Under the pieces are notes generated by a model that saw only the letters and a program-made list of their open reading frames with translations, did no database searches and was not told the DNA's origin. Positions 36,733-47,239 of a DNA stretch of 64,000 bases are shown here, piece after piece; the stretch's first letter is position 1; each line of letters starts with the position of its first letter. This DNA is from Gemmatimonadota bacterium (GTDB lineage: Bacteria > Gemmatimonadota > Gemmatimonadetes > Longimicrobiales > Gaopeijiaceae), in contig JAQBXY010000015.1 of NCBI GenBank assembly GCA_027623325.1, positions 18,729 through 82,728 of the forward strand, written 5' to 3'. Position numbers and translations under genes: made by a program.

Positions 36733-37796
36733 TCGAACGGGCCGAAGCGTCGCGCCTCGTGGATCGGTATCGGGGCACCCAGCGCGGGTCGGAGGGCCGC
36801 GAGCGCCCGGAGTGCCCAGCACGCCGAGCCGGTGACCGTCGCGTCGGACGCGATCTCGACTCCCTCGAACGCGACGACGAGGCCCTCGACGCTCGCCCCC
36901 TCCAGGACACGAAGTCGGCCCGCGATGAGAAGGAATCCATAGAAGCGGGCGCCGGCGCTCAATACCAGATCTCCGTCGATCACGAGCGTCCCCTGCCCCA
37001 CACCCCCGACCACCTCCGTGGACTCCACACCCCGTCGAAGGGTGAGGTGGGGTCCGCATGGGCGAAACGGCCGGTCGGGATCTCCCCAATTCCACGGCCC
37101 GTCCCCCACACATTCGCCGGCCGCTTCCTCGGGCTGGGGGGTTCCGACGGGACCCAGAGCCGTCACCGCGAGCGTCCTTAGGGTTTCGAAGTCCAACAGT
37201 CCCAGCCCAAGTGACTCGATCTGCCCGAGCGGTGGCTTCACACCCGTCGGCATCGCCTCGGTCACGCGTGTAATCCATGGCGCACACGCTTCCTCATCGA
37301 GAGGAGCCCGCACCTCTGTGATCGCATCACCAAGCAGCCTACCAGCTACCGCGACGTCAGCGGAAGGCCCCACCGACACGACGCCCGGCAGCGCACGAAT
37401 GCGCTCGATCGGGTCGTACACCCAGACGAGTCGGTGCGAATCGGTCGCGAGGCGTCCGAACCAACGCGCCGTGCTCTCGACGAGCCAGACCTCTGATGCG
37501 AGCCGGCGCCAGCGGGTAGAGACACTCAGGCCACCGGTCTCCGCGCGGATGTCGGGGCCCCATCGCCCGATGTCGACGGAGTCCATCCAGGCGCCGGGCG
37601 GTTCCTGCAGCGCGGCGGCGACGCCCCCGTCTGCGGACGCCTGCAACTCCACGTGACGAGCCGCCGCCCGACTCTCCTCCAAGGCCGCCGCGGCCATGAG
37701 GTGGAGAGCGTGCGCGAGGGTGTACATCGCCAGCCCCATGAGAACCACGACGAGCAACACGGCTCCGCCCTCACCCACCTCCCGGCGGCGTTTCAC
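36729..37796 (-). CDS. PilX-like minor pilus assembly protein (copy B)
   Basis: The GTG at 37796 overlaps the stop of the preceding gene (GTGA) and gives 355 residues starting MKRRREVGEGGAVLLVVVLMG. It has a single N-terminal helix and a long beta-rich C-terminal part. Shared motifs with copy A at 30470-31630 are WNWGDPDRPFRPCG, then GGVGQGTLVIDGDLVL and FYGFLLIAG. It lacks a clean FTLIE-type prepilin cleavage site, as is common in PilX/GspK-like proteins. It is the last gene of operon B and converges on the spermidine synthase-like gene. Confidence 0.78.
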   Translation of the reverse strand: MKRRREVGEGGAVLLVVVLMGLAMYTLAHALHLMAAAALEESRAAARHVELQASADGGVAAALQEPPGAWMDSVDIGRWGPDIRAETGGLSVSTRWRRLASEVWLVESTARWFGRLATDSHRLVWVYDPIERIRALPGVVSVGPSADVAVAGRLLGDAITEVRAPLDEEACAPWITRVTEAMPTGVKPPLGQIESLGLGLLDFETLRTLAVTALGPVGTPQPEEAAGECVGDGPWNWGDPDRPFRPCGPHLTLRRGVESTEVVGGVGQGTLVIDGDLVLSAGARFYGFLLIAGRLRVLEGASVEGLVVAFEGVEIASDATVTGSACWALRALAALRPALGAPIPIHEARRFGPFD

Positions 37797-38518
37797 TGGC
37801 GCACCCACGACAGAAGGCCTCTCCACGGGGGTCCGGCATCGGTGCGCGGAGTCACCTCCAGGACGACGCCGGTTCCGTCCAGCCGAAAACCCGTCGAGGC
37901 GTCGATCCAGACTTCGGGCGTGAGTGGTTGGCGACCTGATGCACCCCGTCGGTACCGAAGGGCAGACCCGGTCAGATGATACGACCCGCGCTCGAAGACA
38001 CGCGCGACCACCGGCCCCGGAGGGAGGGCTGGCTCGAATCGCCACGAGCCTATGGCACCATCCTCAGCCAGAGCCTCGCAACCCACGACGGCCGCGCCGC
38101 CGGGTGCCAACGCAGCGGCCAACGCCACGTAACGAACCGTGCCGTCCGCATAGAGCACCTCAAGGGAGTCCTTCGTCGGATCCGGTGCCCGAGCGCCTCG
38201 GTACGCGACCGTCACTTCTGTCGAGGACACCGTCCCACAGATGACCCCGGTGCCACGGAAGGCGCGTAGCGACAAGGAGTCGACATCGGCCGACCAATCC
38301 CGGGTCCCATCGGCCCATCCGAGTTCTGTACGCAGGACGTGGCGCGCCACGCGCAAAGCGACGAGCGCGTCCTGTCGGGACTCCAGTCGGGCTTGCGACC
38401 TCCGCAGAGCGCCGACCGTGTCGAGCCCGAGGTGGAGGACGAACAATCCCAAGACCAGCGCGACGATCGCCTCGATGAGGGTCGTGCCCGCGAGGCGGTG
38501 AGGACCTGAAGACATCAT
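37793..38518 (-). CDS. PilW/GspJ-like prepilin (minor pilin, copy B)
   Basis: A 241-residue prepilin with leader MMSSGPHRLAG before TTLIEAIVALVLGLFVLHLG (Thr instead of Phe at mature position 1, Glu at 5). The globular part is beta-rich and contains conserved RVARHVLRTELGWADG of the PilW/GspJ type. It overlaps both neighbours by four bases. Two consecutive ATG codons make the start ambiguous by one residue. Confidence 0.8.
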   Translation of the reverse strand: MMSSGPHRLAGTTLIEAIVALVLGLFVLHLGLDTVGALRRSQARLESRQDALVALRVARHVLRTELGWADGTRDWSADVDSLSLRAFRGTGVICGTVSSTEVTVAYRGARAPDPTKDSLEVLYADGTVRYVALAAALAPGGAAVVGCEALAEDGAIGSWRFEPALPPGPVVARVFERGSYHLTGSALRYRRGASGRQPLTPEVWIDASTGFRLDGTGVVLEVTPRTDAGPPWRGLLSWVRQ

Positions 38519-38829
38519 CGGAGATCCATCTGGGTACGAACGCGAAGCAGCGTAACCGCAGCAGCGGACGCTTCGAGATTCACGACACCCTGATCATCGA
38601 TCACCCACCGTACTACCCCACCGTGAAACGCGTCCGAGCCTGTCCCCGGTGTAGCTCCCCCTCGCAGTGAGTCCAAAACACCCTCGGCGCGGGCCGCCGC
38701 GTGCTCAATGACCTCCGCGCGCCGCTGCGTTTCTGACGCGAGCACAAGGGTTCCAAGGACTCCGAGGACCGAGATCTCCAGAATGACGAGCGAGACGAGC
38801 ACCTCGAGCAGCGTGAAACCGCCCCTCAT
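38515..38829 (-). CDS. PilV/GspI-like prepilin (minor pilin, copy B)
   Basis: A short prepilin of 104 residues with a minimal leader MRGG before FTLLEVLVSLVILEISVLGVLG, characteristic of the PilV/GspI class. The globular domain is small (about 60 residues). It is coupled by four-base overlaps to the GspH-like gene upstream and the PilW-like gene downstream. Confidence 0.82.
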   Translation of the reverse strand: MRGGFTLLEVLVSLVILEISVLGVLGTLVLASETQRRAEVIEHAAARAEGVLDSLRGGATPGTGSDAFHGGVVRWVIDDQGVVNLEASAAAVTLLRVRTQMDLR

Positions 38830-39251
38830 CGACGCCGGATCCGGCCATAGCTCGACACCACCACTGTCGCCGACACGTCTCCTCGGGTCAGCACGATCGT
38901 TTCACTGGCGAATCTGCCCAGGCCGAGGGCGTCGAAGCGGATCACGGTGGAGTCTCGGGCGCCCCCGAGCACAAGCTGCACGTCGCGATCACCGAACAGA
39001 TCGACGCTCCGTATCAACGCGGTTCCAGATTCGATCCGGGCGCGGGGCGGGTCAGCCGCGAAAGTGACGACCCCCGAACCGTTCGCCATAGCCACGCTTC
39101 GAGCTTCGCCCAGAAGTGCGACGACCTCTTCACGAGCCGAGTGGACGGCTGCTCGGTCGGCCAGGCGTCGTGCGGTTGGAGCCGCGGCGGACGCGCCGAC
39201 CCCGAACAGAGTCAGAACCGTCAAGAGCTCGAGAAGCGTGTGGCCATCCAT
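38826..39251 (-). CDS. FimT/GspH-like prepilin (minor pilin, copy B)
   Basis: First gene of operon B, 141 residues. Leader MDG before HTLLELLTVLTLFGVGA (His at mature position 1, Glu at 5), then the GspH-type helix AREEVVALLGEARSVAMANGSGV and a beta domain. A weak ribosome site GGTGGC precedes the ATG. The gene lies 66 bases downstream of the response regulator gene at 39318-40676, on the same strand, so it could be read from the same transcript. Confidence 0.82.
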   Translation of the reverse strand: MDGHTLLELLTVLTLFGVGASAAAPTARRLADRAAVHSAREEVVALLGEARSVAMANGSGVVTFAADPPRARIESGTALIRSVDLFGDRDVQLVLGGARDSTVIRFDALGLGRFASETIVLTRGDVSATVVVSSYGRIRRR

Positions 39252-39317
39252 GCCACCAAGCTGCCCGCGTCAGTGGGGCGCTACGATGGCAGAACGAGTC
39301 TGCCTTCAGGGTCTCCC

Positions 39318-40676
<1,359 letters not shown>

Positions 40677-40698
40677 GGACGCTCCATCGCTTCGGTGC

Positions 40699-41952
40699 CT
40701 ACGACCGCTCGGTCGATTCGGCTGTATCGTACATCGCCGGAAGCCGAATTACGAAGAGGGCACCCCCGTCGGGTCGGTTTCCAGCCTCGATTATCCCACC
40801 CATCCCCTCCACCAACCGAGCGCAGATGGAGAGGCCGAGGCCTGTGCCCTCGCCCGGCTCCTTGGTCGTGAAGAAAGGATCGAAGAGGTGCTCCGTGATC
40901 TCTTCCGGGATGCCGGGTCCGTTGTCGGACACCTCGATGACGGTCAGCCGCTCGGCAGTTGCGACCGACCCCACGCCCGCCTCGTCCTGAGCGAGCCGAC
41001 GTCGGTGCATGTAGTCCACTCCGCGAGGGTCAGCCTCGCGGCGGCGGGGCATGTGGAGGAGCGCACCGTCCTCTTCGGACACGCGGACGGCGATGCGAGG
41101 CTCCTGGACTCCGCGAACCGCATGCAGCGCGTTCAGGAGCAGATTGACCAGAACCTGTTCGAGGCGATGCGCCTCCAACACTCCTCGTTCGCCCGCTTCA
41201 CGGACGTCCCAGGCACACTCCACTTGGTCGAGCTTGCCCTGGTCTTCCAGGAGGCGTCGCACCCGAACCACCACCTCGCCTGCTGTAGAGGCGCTACTCT
41301 CCGGGTCGGAGGGCCGGGCGTAATCGAGGAGACCCCGCACGATCCGATCGATCCGTTTGGCCTCTCCGCGAATCGCATCGAGGAGTTCCACGTCACCCCC
41401 GGCCTTTTCGACCCTCGCGCGGGCGACGTCCACGAAGCCGATGATGGCGCCGAGCGGGTTTCCGACCTCGTGTGCGATTCCCGCCGCGAGGGTCCCCACC
41501 GACGCCAATCTGGCCGTACGAACAACCTGATCGCGGACGAGCAACAACTCACGATTCGTATCTTCGAGCGACTGTACGTTGTCCGCCAACAACAGCTGGT
41601 CGGCGATGAGTCGGTCTGCGAGCCGGTTGACGCTGTCGCGAAGCCCGAGGAGTTCGTCGCGGTGCAGATCACCGATGCGGTGATGGAAGTCGCCGTCCGC
41701 GATTCGATGAACGTCTGCGGAGAGGCGCTCGAGCGGGCTCGTGACCGAACCCTGGATGATCCACCCCGAAAAGACGGCAAGAATGACGAGGTCTGCAAAG
41801 ACCAGTCCGATGATGAGCACGGGGCCGGTACTAATGGTCTTCATGGCCGGAAGCGCAAACAGAACGCCGAGGACGGCGATCACCTGTCCGAGCGCGAATA
41901 GGAGCGCCAGTCGAACGAGGAGCCTGCGCGTACGCAGAGGATTCCAGGTCAA
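40699..41952 (-). CDS. Sensor histidine kinase (HAMP, NtrB-like catalytic core)
   Basis: Membrane sensor with two helices (about 12-34 and 43-66) and almost no periplasmic loop, so it probably senses a membrane or cytoplasmic cue. A HAMP domain (65-118) leads to the HisKA domain with the phospho-acceptor His161 in [17 protein letters not shown], and a HATPase domain with DNGPGIPEE and GTGLGLSI. An insertion of about 45 residues lies between the N box (LLNALHAV) and DNGPG. It is immediately upstream of its response regulator and downstream of pilA. Confidence 0.92.
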   Translation of the reverse strand: MTWNPLRTRRLLVRLALLFALGQVIAVLGVLFALPAMKTISTGPVLIIGLVFADLVILAVFSGWIIQGSVTSPLERLSADVHRIADGDFHHRIGDLHRDELLGLRDSVNRLADRLIADQLLLADNVQSLEDTNRELLLVRDQVVRTARLASVGTLAAGIAHEVGNPLGAIIGFVDVARARVEKAGGDVELLDAIRGEAKRIDRIVRGLLDYARPSDPESSASTAGEVVVRVRRLLEDQGKLDQVECAWDVREAGERGVLEAHRLEQVLVNLLLNALHAVRGVQEPRIAVRVSEEDGALLHMPRRREADPRGVDYMHRRRLAQDEAGVGSVATAERLTVIEVSDNGPGIPEEITEHLFDPFFTTKEPGEGTGLGLSICARLVEGMGGIIEAGNRPDGGALFVIRLPAMYDTAESTERS

Positions 41953-41987
41953 CTCGGCACTCCTGACGACGGTGGGTGAGAATCAGT

Positions 41988-42065
41988 TGGTAAAGCGAAG
42001 GGTGGCCTGGGCGAACCGCCCAGACCACCCCACCGCTTCATGTCACACCCGCATCGAGATGCGGG
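41988..42065 (-). terminator. Hairpin cluster downstream of pilA
   Basis: Two stem-loops follow pilA on the minus strand: CCCGCAT / ATGCGGG with loop CGAG (42048-42065), then GGGTGG..TGGGCG / CGCCCA..CCACCC (42000-42030), followed by TTCGCTTT. A 20-base palindrome at 42074-42093 also spans the pilA stop codon. Together they probably stop or attenuate transcription and stabilise the pilA messenger, letting the kinase gene downstream be expressed at a lower level. Confidence 0.55.
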
Positions 42066-42087
42066 AGCCTGTCAGCTGACCCTAGGG

Positions 42088-42480
42088 TCAGCTCGTGCAG
42101 GCAACCTCACCGGGCTGAGTCGGCGTGGTCGGCGACGTCGGCGCCGTGGCGGTGCCGTAGTAGAGCGCGCAACCCTCACCCGTGCCGAGTGCGGCATGGG
42201 TGGCCGTGCCCGACCAACCTGAAGACGAAGCCGCGATGGTCACGGTGACGCCGTCGGAGTTGGTGAAGGCCAGATCGGTCGTGGCCGTCGAGTACGCATA
42301 GGCGTCCGAGTAGTAGATCTCCTGCTGGCTAGCCAGGTTCTTGAGATCCGACTTCATGGCCGCAAAATAAGCCTTCTCACGCGTGGCGCTGAACTTCGGA
42401 ATGGCGATAGCCGCCAGAATTCCGATGATCACGACCACGATGAGGAGCTCGATCAAGGTAAAACCCTTGTTGTCCCGCAT
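42088..42480 (-). CDS. pilA: Major type IV pilin PilA
   Basis: A 130-residue prepilin with class III leader MRDNKG (cleavage after Gly6), mature N terminus FTLIELLIVVVIIGILAAIA with Glu at +5, then the usual long helix. The C-terminal disulfide loop is predicted between Cys104 and Cys128, and it encloses a Ser/Thr/Pro-rich stretch ATAPTSPTTPTQP (111-123) that looks like an O-glycosylation target. Ribosome site GGAG lies eight bases before the ATG. A sigma-54 promoter lies at 42532-42550. Neighbours upstream are two TMTC-like glycosyltransferases and a family 2 glycosyltransferase; pilS and pilR lie beyond those. Confidence 0.93.
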   Translation of the reverse strand: MRDNKGFTLIELLIVVVIIGILAAIAIPKFSATREKAYFAAMKSDLKNLASQQEIYYSDAYAYSTATTDLAFTNSDGVTVTIAASSSGWSGTATHAALGTGEGCALYYGTATAPTSPTTPTQPGEVACTS

Positions 42481-42531
42481 CGGAGTAACTCCAGGTGTGA
42501 AGTAAAAAACGGTGATAAGCGGTTCTAGAAT

Positions 42532-42550
42532 AAGGCAAGGCTCGGTCCAG
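42532..42550 (-). promoter_or_regulatory. Sigma-54 (-24/-12) promoter of pilA
   Basis: On the minus strand CTGGACCGAGCCTTGCCTT gives GG (42548-42547) and GC (42536-42535) exactly 10 bases apart, with CTGG and TTGC conserved. The start site would be near 42523, about 43 bases before the pilA ATG. Sigma-54 plus PilR control of pilA is established in Pseudomonas and Myxococcus, and PilS/PilR are encoded nearby. The remaining intergenic bases to 42698 hold a bulged hairpin at 42607-42626 and could contain PilR enhancer sites. Confidence 0.72.
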
Positions 42551-42698
42551 ATCGCAGAGCACCTTCGTCAAACCGTTACCCTAGTTGGATTTAGCGAATT
42601 TTGTGGCCTTGGGGCACCACCCCAGGGAAGCACGTTCCTGCCTTGGATTCTGCAACTCTCGTGCGTCTTGCAAGAGCGAGGGGACCCCGCCGGGACGG

Positions 42699-44603
42699 TC
42701 AGCGACCTTGGCGCCCGCCCTCACTCCCCGGTGATTCAAGCAGGGATTCTCTACCAAAGTCGGCCACTCTGACCGAATCGAGAGAGGCCCTGCCGATGTC
42801 CGTCGCGACCCGGATCCAGGCGGAGTCGACGGCGGCCTGAGCCCTGATCGTATCTCCCCGGGCGCGGTGCGTGTACGCCTGATACATGTACTGCTGCCAA
42901 AAAAGGGCCTCACCCTGCTCGAGCCCCCGGGCCCTGGCAGCCTCGGCTTCGGTGAAGCGGCCCTGCGCCGCGAGCGCCCAGGCGAGTAGATGATGGCGGG
43001 TCGGATCGTAGTCCTCCCGTTCCAGGGATGCCCGGGCGTACTCCTCCGCACCCACCGCATCACCATACTCGGCCCGGCTCAGCGCCAGCAGGCCCAGGGC
43101 GAGTGGATATTCGGGATGATCCTGGGCAGCGAATTTCAGCAACCCTTCGGCCGCCTGATAGCGCTCGACCTGCAGAAGCCGCTTCGAGATCTCGGTCAGG
43201 AGTTGGTAGTGCGTACCGAGCAAGTTGATCGCAGCGCGATAGGAACGGAGGCCATCGCTCACGCGTCCTCGAATGAGAAGGACGTCGCCGAGCACCCACT
43301 GTGATCGTCCGGACTGCGGGTAGTCACGGATCAGGACGGTCAACATGGTCGCGTTGTCGTACCACGTCGGATTGCGCGTCCAGCTACGGATCGAACTCAA
43401 CGCAAGCATGAGGACCAGAAGGACGGCGGCGCCCCTGGGTCGGTCGCGAGACAGCCGTACCATCAGGCACCCCGTCGCAGCCGCGAGGCCGACCGAAGGG
43501 AGATAGAGCGTCCTCTCGGCGAGGAGGACCCCCGATAGGAAGAGTGTATTGGAGATCGGCGAGATCGTGATCAGGAACCACACGACTCCGAATCCAGCCG
43601 CCCGGGCCGTATCGACCCCGCGTCCCATGTCCGGCTTCCGCCAAGCGAAGAGAGCGAGCCCAAGAAGGATGACAGCTAGGGCAGCGCCGACGGCGCCTCC
43701 CGCCGTCCACCCGATCGCGATCGGAATCACGCCGGGGGAATAGTCGGACGACAGGTCCAGGGGGAATACCCAGAGCCTCACGTAATGCATCCAGACCTCT
43801 CCCAGGGTCCAGATTCTGGGGATCTCCTCGAGCAGGTCCCCACCCAAAGGCGCGAAGGGGCTGGCGATGCTCCCCAAGACGGCGAACCGGCCCGCCAGGA
43901 GACCGATCGCGACGACGAGCATCACCAGGTACACGCGCCAACGGTCGGCCAGATATCCGGGGAGATCGGAGATGGCGATCTGTCGTCGGACCGCGTCGAG
44001 CAGAAAGATGACGCCGGGCAACGTGACCGCGCTCTCTTTCGCCCCAAACCCGAGCAGGTAGAGTGCGCCGACGAGGAGAGCGCTACGCCACCCGGTGCGT
44101 GGCCCTCCCCTGATGTGAATCAGGCAAGCTCCGAGGAGGGCGGCGGCCGAGATCAGCTCGGACAGCCCGATTACGTTCGCGACGGCCTCCACGTGTACGG
44201 GATGGACTGCGAAGATGAGCCCAGCGCTGACCGCGGCAGGCACGGACATCAACTCGAGTAGGAGTGCCAGCACCAGGAGTGACACTACGACGTGCGTCAC
44301 CACATTCACCACGTGGAAGACGATCGGCGACCCCCCGCCTATGACATACTGCACGCTCAGGAGCGCGGTGGTCGTCGGTCGCCAAAGGCCCAATTCTCGA
44401 CCGTAGTCCCCGGGCCAGTACGGTTGCACCAGGGCGTTGGGTAGCGCGTCGAGCGTGTGAATGCCGGTGTTCGTCACAACGATATGCATGTCGTCGTAGG
44501 CGAATTGGTTCGGCAGCGCGTTCAGGTACACGGCGCAGGCCAGGACCCCAACGAGCAGGAACGCAGAGCGTGGGTCGGTCAGGGGCGAGCCTAGGCGCAT
44601 CAC
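42699..44603 (-). CDS. TMTC-like membrane glycosyltransferase with C-terminal TPR repeats (copy 2)
   Basis: 634 residues: an N-terminal GT-C type membrane region of about ten helices (residues 12-400) and a C-terminal TPR-like helical region (about 415-610). Motifs shared with eukaryotic TMTC protein O-mannosyltransferases and with the adjacent paralogue are NQFAYDD (first extracytoplasmic loop with the DD pair), FAVHPVHVEAVANVIG, FPLDLSSDYSP and LLAERTLYLPSVGL. Active site faces the periplasm and a lipid-linked sugar donor is expected. Its start overlaps the paralogue's stop by four bases. It directly precedes pilA, which makes pilin a candidate acceptor. Substrate and sugar are inference. 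Confidence 0.8.
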   Translation of the reverse strand: MMRLGSPLTDPRSAFLLVGVLACAVYLNALPNQFAYDDMHIVVTNTGIHTLDALPNALVQPYWPGDYGRELGLWRPTTTALLSVQYVIGGGSPIVFHVVNVVTHVVVSLLVLALLLELMSVPAAVSAGLIFAVHPVHVEAVANVIGLSELISAAALLGACLIHIRGGPRTGWRSALLVGALYLLGFGAKESAVTLPGVIFLLDAVRRQIAISDLPGYLADRWRVYLVMLVVAIGLLAGRFAVLGSIASPFAPLGGDLLEEIPRIWTLGEVWMHYVRLWVFPLDLSSDYSPGVIPIAIGWTAGGAVGAALAVILLGLALFAWRKPDMGRGVDTARAAGFGVVWFLITISPISNTLFLSGVLLAERTLYLPSVGLAAATGCLMVRLSRDRPRGAAVLLVLMLALSSIRSWTRNPTWYDNATMLTVLIRDYPQSGRSQWVLGDVLLIRGRVSDGLRSYRAAINLLGTHYQLLTEISKRLLQVERYQAAEGLLKFAAQDHPEYPLALGLLALSRAEYGDAVGAEEYARASLEREDYDPTRHHLLAWALAAQGRFTEAEAARARGLEQGEALFWQQYMYQAYTHRARGDTIRAQAAVDSAWIRVATDIGRASLDSVRVADFGRESLLESPGSEGGRQGR

Positions 44604-46345
44604 CGTGACCCCTCGGTGCGCGAAGTCAGGCGCGTGGCCTGAGCCCGGGCCTCGGCGGCCTGCAACGGACGGCCCATGGCGTCGAGGAGATCACCGAGTC
44701 GAGCCCATCCGACCGCGGTCGGCTCCGCGGCGATAGAAGCCGCGCGAGCGCGGGTCGCCGCCCCGAGGTCCGCCTTCGCCACGTAGGACTCCGACACGAG
44801 GGCCCATAGTTCGCGGTCCGACCCGGCGAGCGCGAGGCCCTGGAGGGCGACGCGGTGTGCACCCCTTCCATCTCCTCGAAGGAGCAGGTGTTCCGCGTGG
44901 CGCCGGTAGGCAGCTGGATGGGCCGGCAAGAGGACCATCGCTCGAGCGAGCAGGTCGTCGGCCCGCTCCGGGCGGCCACGCGCCTCGAAGAACACCGCCG
45001 CATCCACCAGAAGCTGATAGTGATCGGGCGCGATTTCGAGCGCCGCCTCGTACGCACCGGCGGCCTCCTCGAAAGCGCCGACCCTCGTCAATCCGGTGGC
45101 CCGCGTTCGTTGGGAAAACCACGACTCGGGGTGTTCCTCGGCCAGGGTACTCAACGCCGTGAACGTGTCGAGCCACGTCGGGTTACGCGTTGTGGTTCGG
45201 ACGAGCAGCGCACTCCCGGCCGCGATCGCGAGTATCGTCGCCCCTCGCCTCATCCACGGGTGCGGCGACTCGAGTACATGGAGCGCGAGCGCCGAAACCA
45301 GGAAGGCCAGCCCGACGGACGGGAGGTAAAGCGTGCGTTCCGCGAGAAGTATGTCGGACCGCACGACCAGGTTCGACACCGGTGAGATCGCCACCACGAA
45401 CCAGGCGAATCCCACGGCCGCCACCGGAGCCCTTCGTCGGAGTCCGATCGCAGCCGCCACGGCACTCATCAGAAGGAGGCCACCGACGACCACCTCGAGG
45501 GTTACGGTCGTCGTGGTCAAGAGCACAGCGGGGCTGTAGTCGGCGCTCAAGTCCAGCGGGAACACCATCAGCCGGAGGTAGTGAGGCCACACGGTGAGCG
45601 CCGTGAGCATGCGGCCTGTTCCATCGAGACTGACGAGCCCCGGCGCCGCACTCTCTCCCGTCACATCTCCCAGGACCCCCCATCGAACGAGCACATACAC
45701 CGCGAGTGCAGCAAAGAGCGCGAGGTAGGTCAACGCCTCCCCTCTGAGTCGCTCGCGAAGGGGCACTTCACTTCGGCGGTACACCTCGAGTACGACGAGC
45801 ATGCCCGGGAGCGTGACGGCGATCTCCTTCGCGCCCGCCGCGATCCAGAAGAGAGCTACGAGGCCCGCCAGGCGCATGCCCCGAGCCCGGGCACTCGCCC
45901 ATCGCCCGTCGAGGTAGAGGAGGCACGCCGCCAAGAACGCGAGCGCCGCGTAGAGCTCGGCCCTTCCCATGACGTTTGCCACGGCTTCGGAGTGCACGGG
46001 GTGCACCGCGAAGATCGCGGCCCCGGGAAGGGCCGCCAGCGTTCCCACGAAACGGCTCAAGAGCGCGAGCACGAGCAGCGACACACCCACGTGAGCCAGA
46101 AGACTGACCAGGTGAAATCCGAAGGTGGACCCGCCCCACAGGGACCACTCGAACGCAAAGCTGGAGAGCGTCACCGGACGATAGTTTCCAGTCCCTTCCC
46201 GCGCTCCCGGCCACGCCGCTTCCGTGAAGGCCTGTCGATAGAGGCCTTCCGTCACCACCTCGTTGTCGGCAATGAACCACTGGTCGTCGAGAGCGAAGCC
46301 GTTCCCGAGTGAGTTGGCGAACGCGGCCGTTGCTGCAAGCAGCAC
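44600..46345 (-). CDS. TMTC-like membrane glycosyltransferase with C-terminal TPR repeats (copy 1)
   Basis: 581 residues from a GTG at 46345; an upstream in-frame extension is blocked by the stop of the preceding gene 45 bases earlier. Same architecture as the 42699-44603 paralogue: membrane domain with NGFALDD, FAVHPVHSEAVANVMG, FPLDLSADYSP and LLAERTLYLPSVGL, then TPR-like repeats (about 415-570). The two are clearly paralogues but differ in many positions, so they may act on different sites or as a pair. It is preceded by the family 2 glycosyltransferase gene that may make their lipid-linked donor. Confidence 0.8.
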   Translation of the reverse strand: MLLAATAAFANSLGNGFALDDQWFIADNEVVTEGLYRQAFTEAAWPGAREGTGNYRPVTLSSFAFEWSLWGGSTFGFHLVSLLAHVGVSLLVLALLSRFVGTLAALPGAAIFAVHPVHSEAVANVMGRAELYAALAFLAACLLYLDGRWASARARGMRLAGLVALFWIAAGAKEIAVTLPGMLVVLEVYRRSEVPLRERLRGEALTYLALFAALAVYVLVRWGVLGDVTGESAAPGLVSLDGTGRMLTALTVWPHYLRLMVFPLDLSADYSPAVLLTTTTVTLEVVVGGLLLMSAVAAAIGLRRRAPVAAVGFAWFVVAISPVSNLVVRSDILLAERTLYLPSVGLAFLVSALALHVLESPHPWMRRGATILAIAAGSALLVRTTTRNPTWLDTFTALSTLAEEHPESWFSQRTRATGLTRVGAFEEAAGAYEAALEIAPDHYQLLVDAAVFFEARGRPERADDLLARAMVLLPAHPAAYRRHAEHLLLRGDGRGAHRVALQGLALAGSDRELWALVSESYVAKADLGAATRARAASIAAEPTAVGWARLGDLLDAMGRPLQAAEARAQATRLTSRTEGSR

Positions 46346-46390
46346 CAGAAGCCGGGCACGCCTCCGGTCACCCAGAAGAGCGGTGATGAC

Positions 46391-47239
46391 TCAGCCCTCT
46401 GCGAGCTGTGCGGGAGACTCGCCTCGACTCTCAACCCTCGGGTCCACGGAAATCGAGGACAGCCGCTCCGGAGTGTCCCACAAGGGCACCTCCGGGGCCA
46501 CCCACCGGGGTGCTCGGGGACCTGCCATGTTGTACTTGAGAATGCACCACAAGGCCGACACTCCATCCTTCCAACCGATCTTCTTTCCCTCGGAGTACGA
46601 GCGGCCGTCGTAGCTGATCTGCAGCTCGTAGATCCTGGCCTCCGCCTGAGCGAGTCGAGCGGTCAATTCGGGCTCGATTCCGAAGCGGTTCGCCGAAAGA
46701 GGGAGTGAATGAAGCAACTCCCGGCGCACCATCTTGTAGCACGTTTCCATGTCCGTGAGGTTCAGGTCGGTGAACATGTTGGACAGCAGGGTCAAGAACC
46801 GATTCCCCACCGAATGCCAGAACAAGAGGACGCGGTGGGGCCCTCCCAGGAAGCGTGAACCGTACACGGCGTCGGCCTTCCCCAAAAGGATCGGTCTCAG
46901 CAGCAGGGGAAACTCGTGCGGGTCGTACTCCATATCCGCGTCCTGCACGACGACCACGTCTCCCGTGGCATGCTTGAAGCCGGTGCGAAGCGCCGCGCCC
47001 TTTCCCTGGTTCTTGTCGTGAAGCACCAAGGTGTCGATGAGCGTGCCCTCGAATGCGGGAAGAAGCTCACGGGTGCCATCCGTCGATCCGTCATCGACCA
47101 CGATCACCTCGAGCCAGAGAGGGACCTCTCGCACCCGCCTCAGAAGCTGTTCGACCGTGGCCACTTCGTTGTACACGGGAATGACCACCGACAGTCGAAC
47201 GCGGTCCCAGGCGAGATCGTCTTCAGCTGCTGACATCAT
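46391..47239 (-). CDS. Family 2 glycosyltransferase, polyprenyl-phosphate sugar synthase-like
   Basis: 282-residue cytoplasmic GT2 enzyme of the dolichyl-phosphate mannose synthase (DPM1/Ppm1)-like type. It has [18 protein letters not shown] at the N terminus, [32 protein letters not shown] and the metal-binding DAD in QDADMEYDP. No membrane anchor helix is apparent. It overlaps pilR by four bases and is followed by the two TMTC-like genes. The simplest reading is that it charges undecaprenyl phosphate with a sugar used by those enzymes; glucose or another hexose instead of mannose cannot be excluded. Confidence 0.87.
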   Translation of the reverse strand: MMSAAEDDLAWDRVRLSVVIPVYNEVATVEQLLRRVREVPLWLEVIVVDDGSTDGTRELLPAFEGTLIDTLVLHDKNQGKGAALRTGFKHATGDVVVVQDADMEYDPHEFPLLLRPILLGKADAVYGSRFLGGPHRVLLFWHSVGNRFLTLLSNMFTDLNLTDMETCYKMVRRELLHSLPLSANRFGIEPELTARLAQAEARIYELQISYDGRSYSEGKKIGWKDGVSALWCILKYNMAGPRAPRWVAPEVPLWDTPERLSSISVDPRVESRGESPAQLAEG

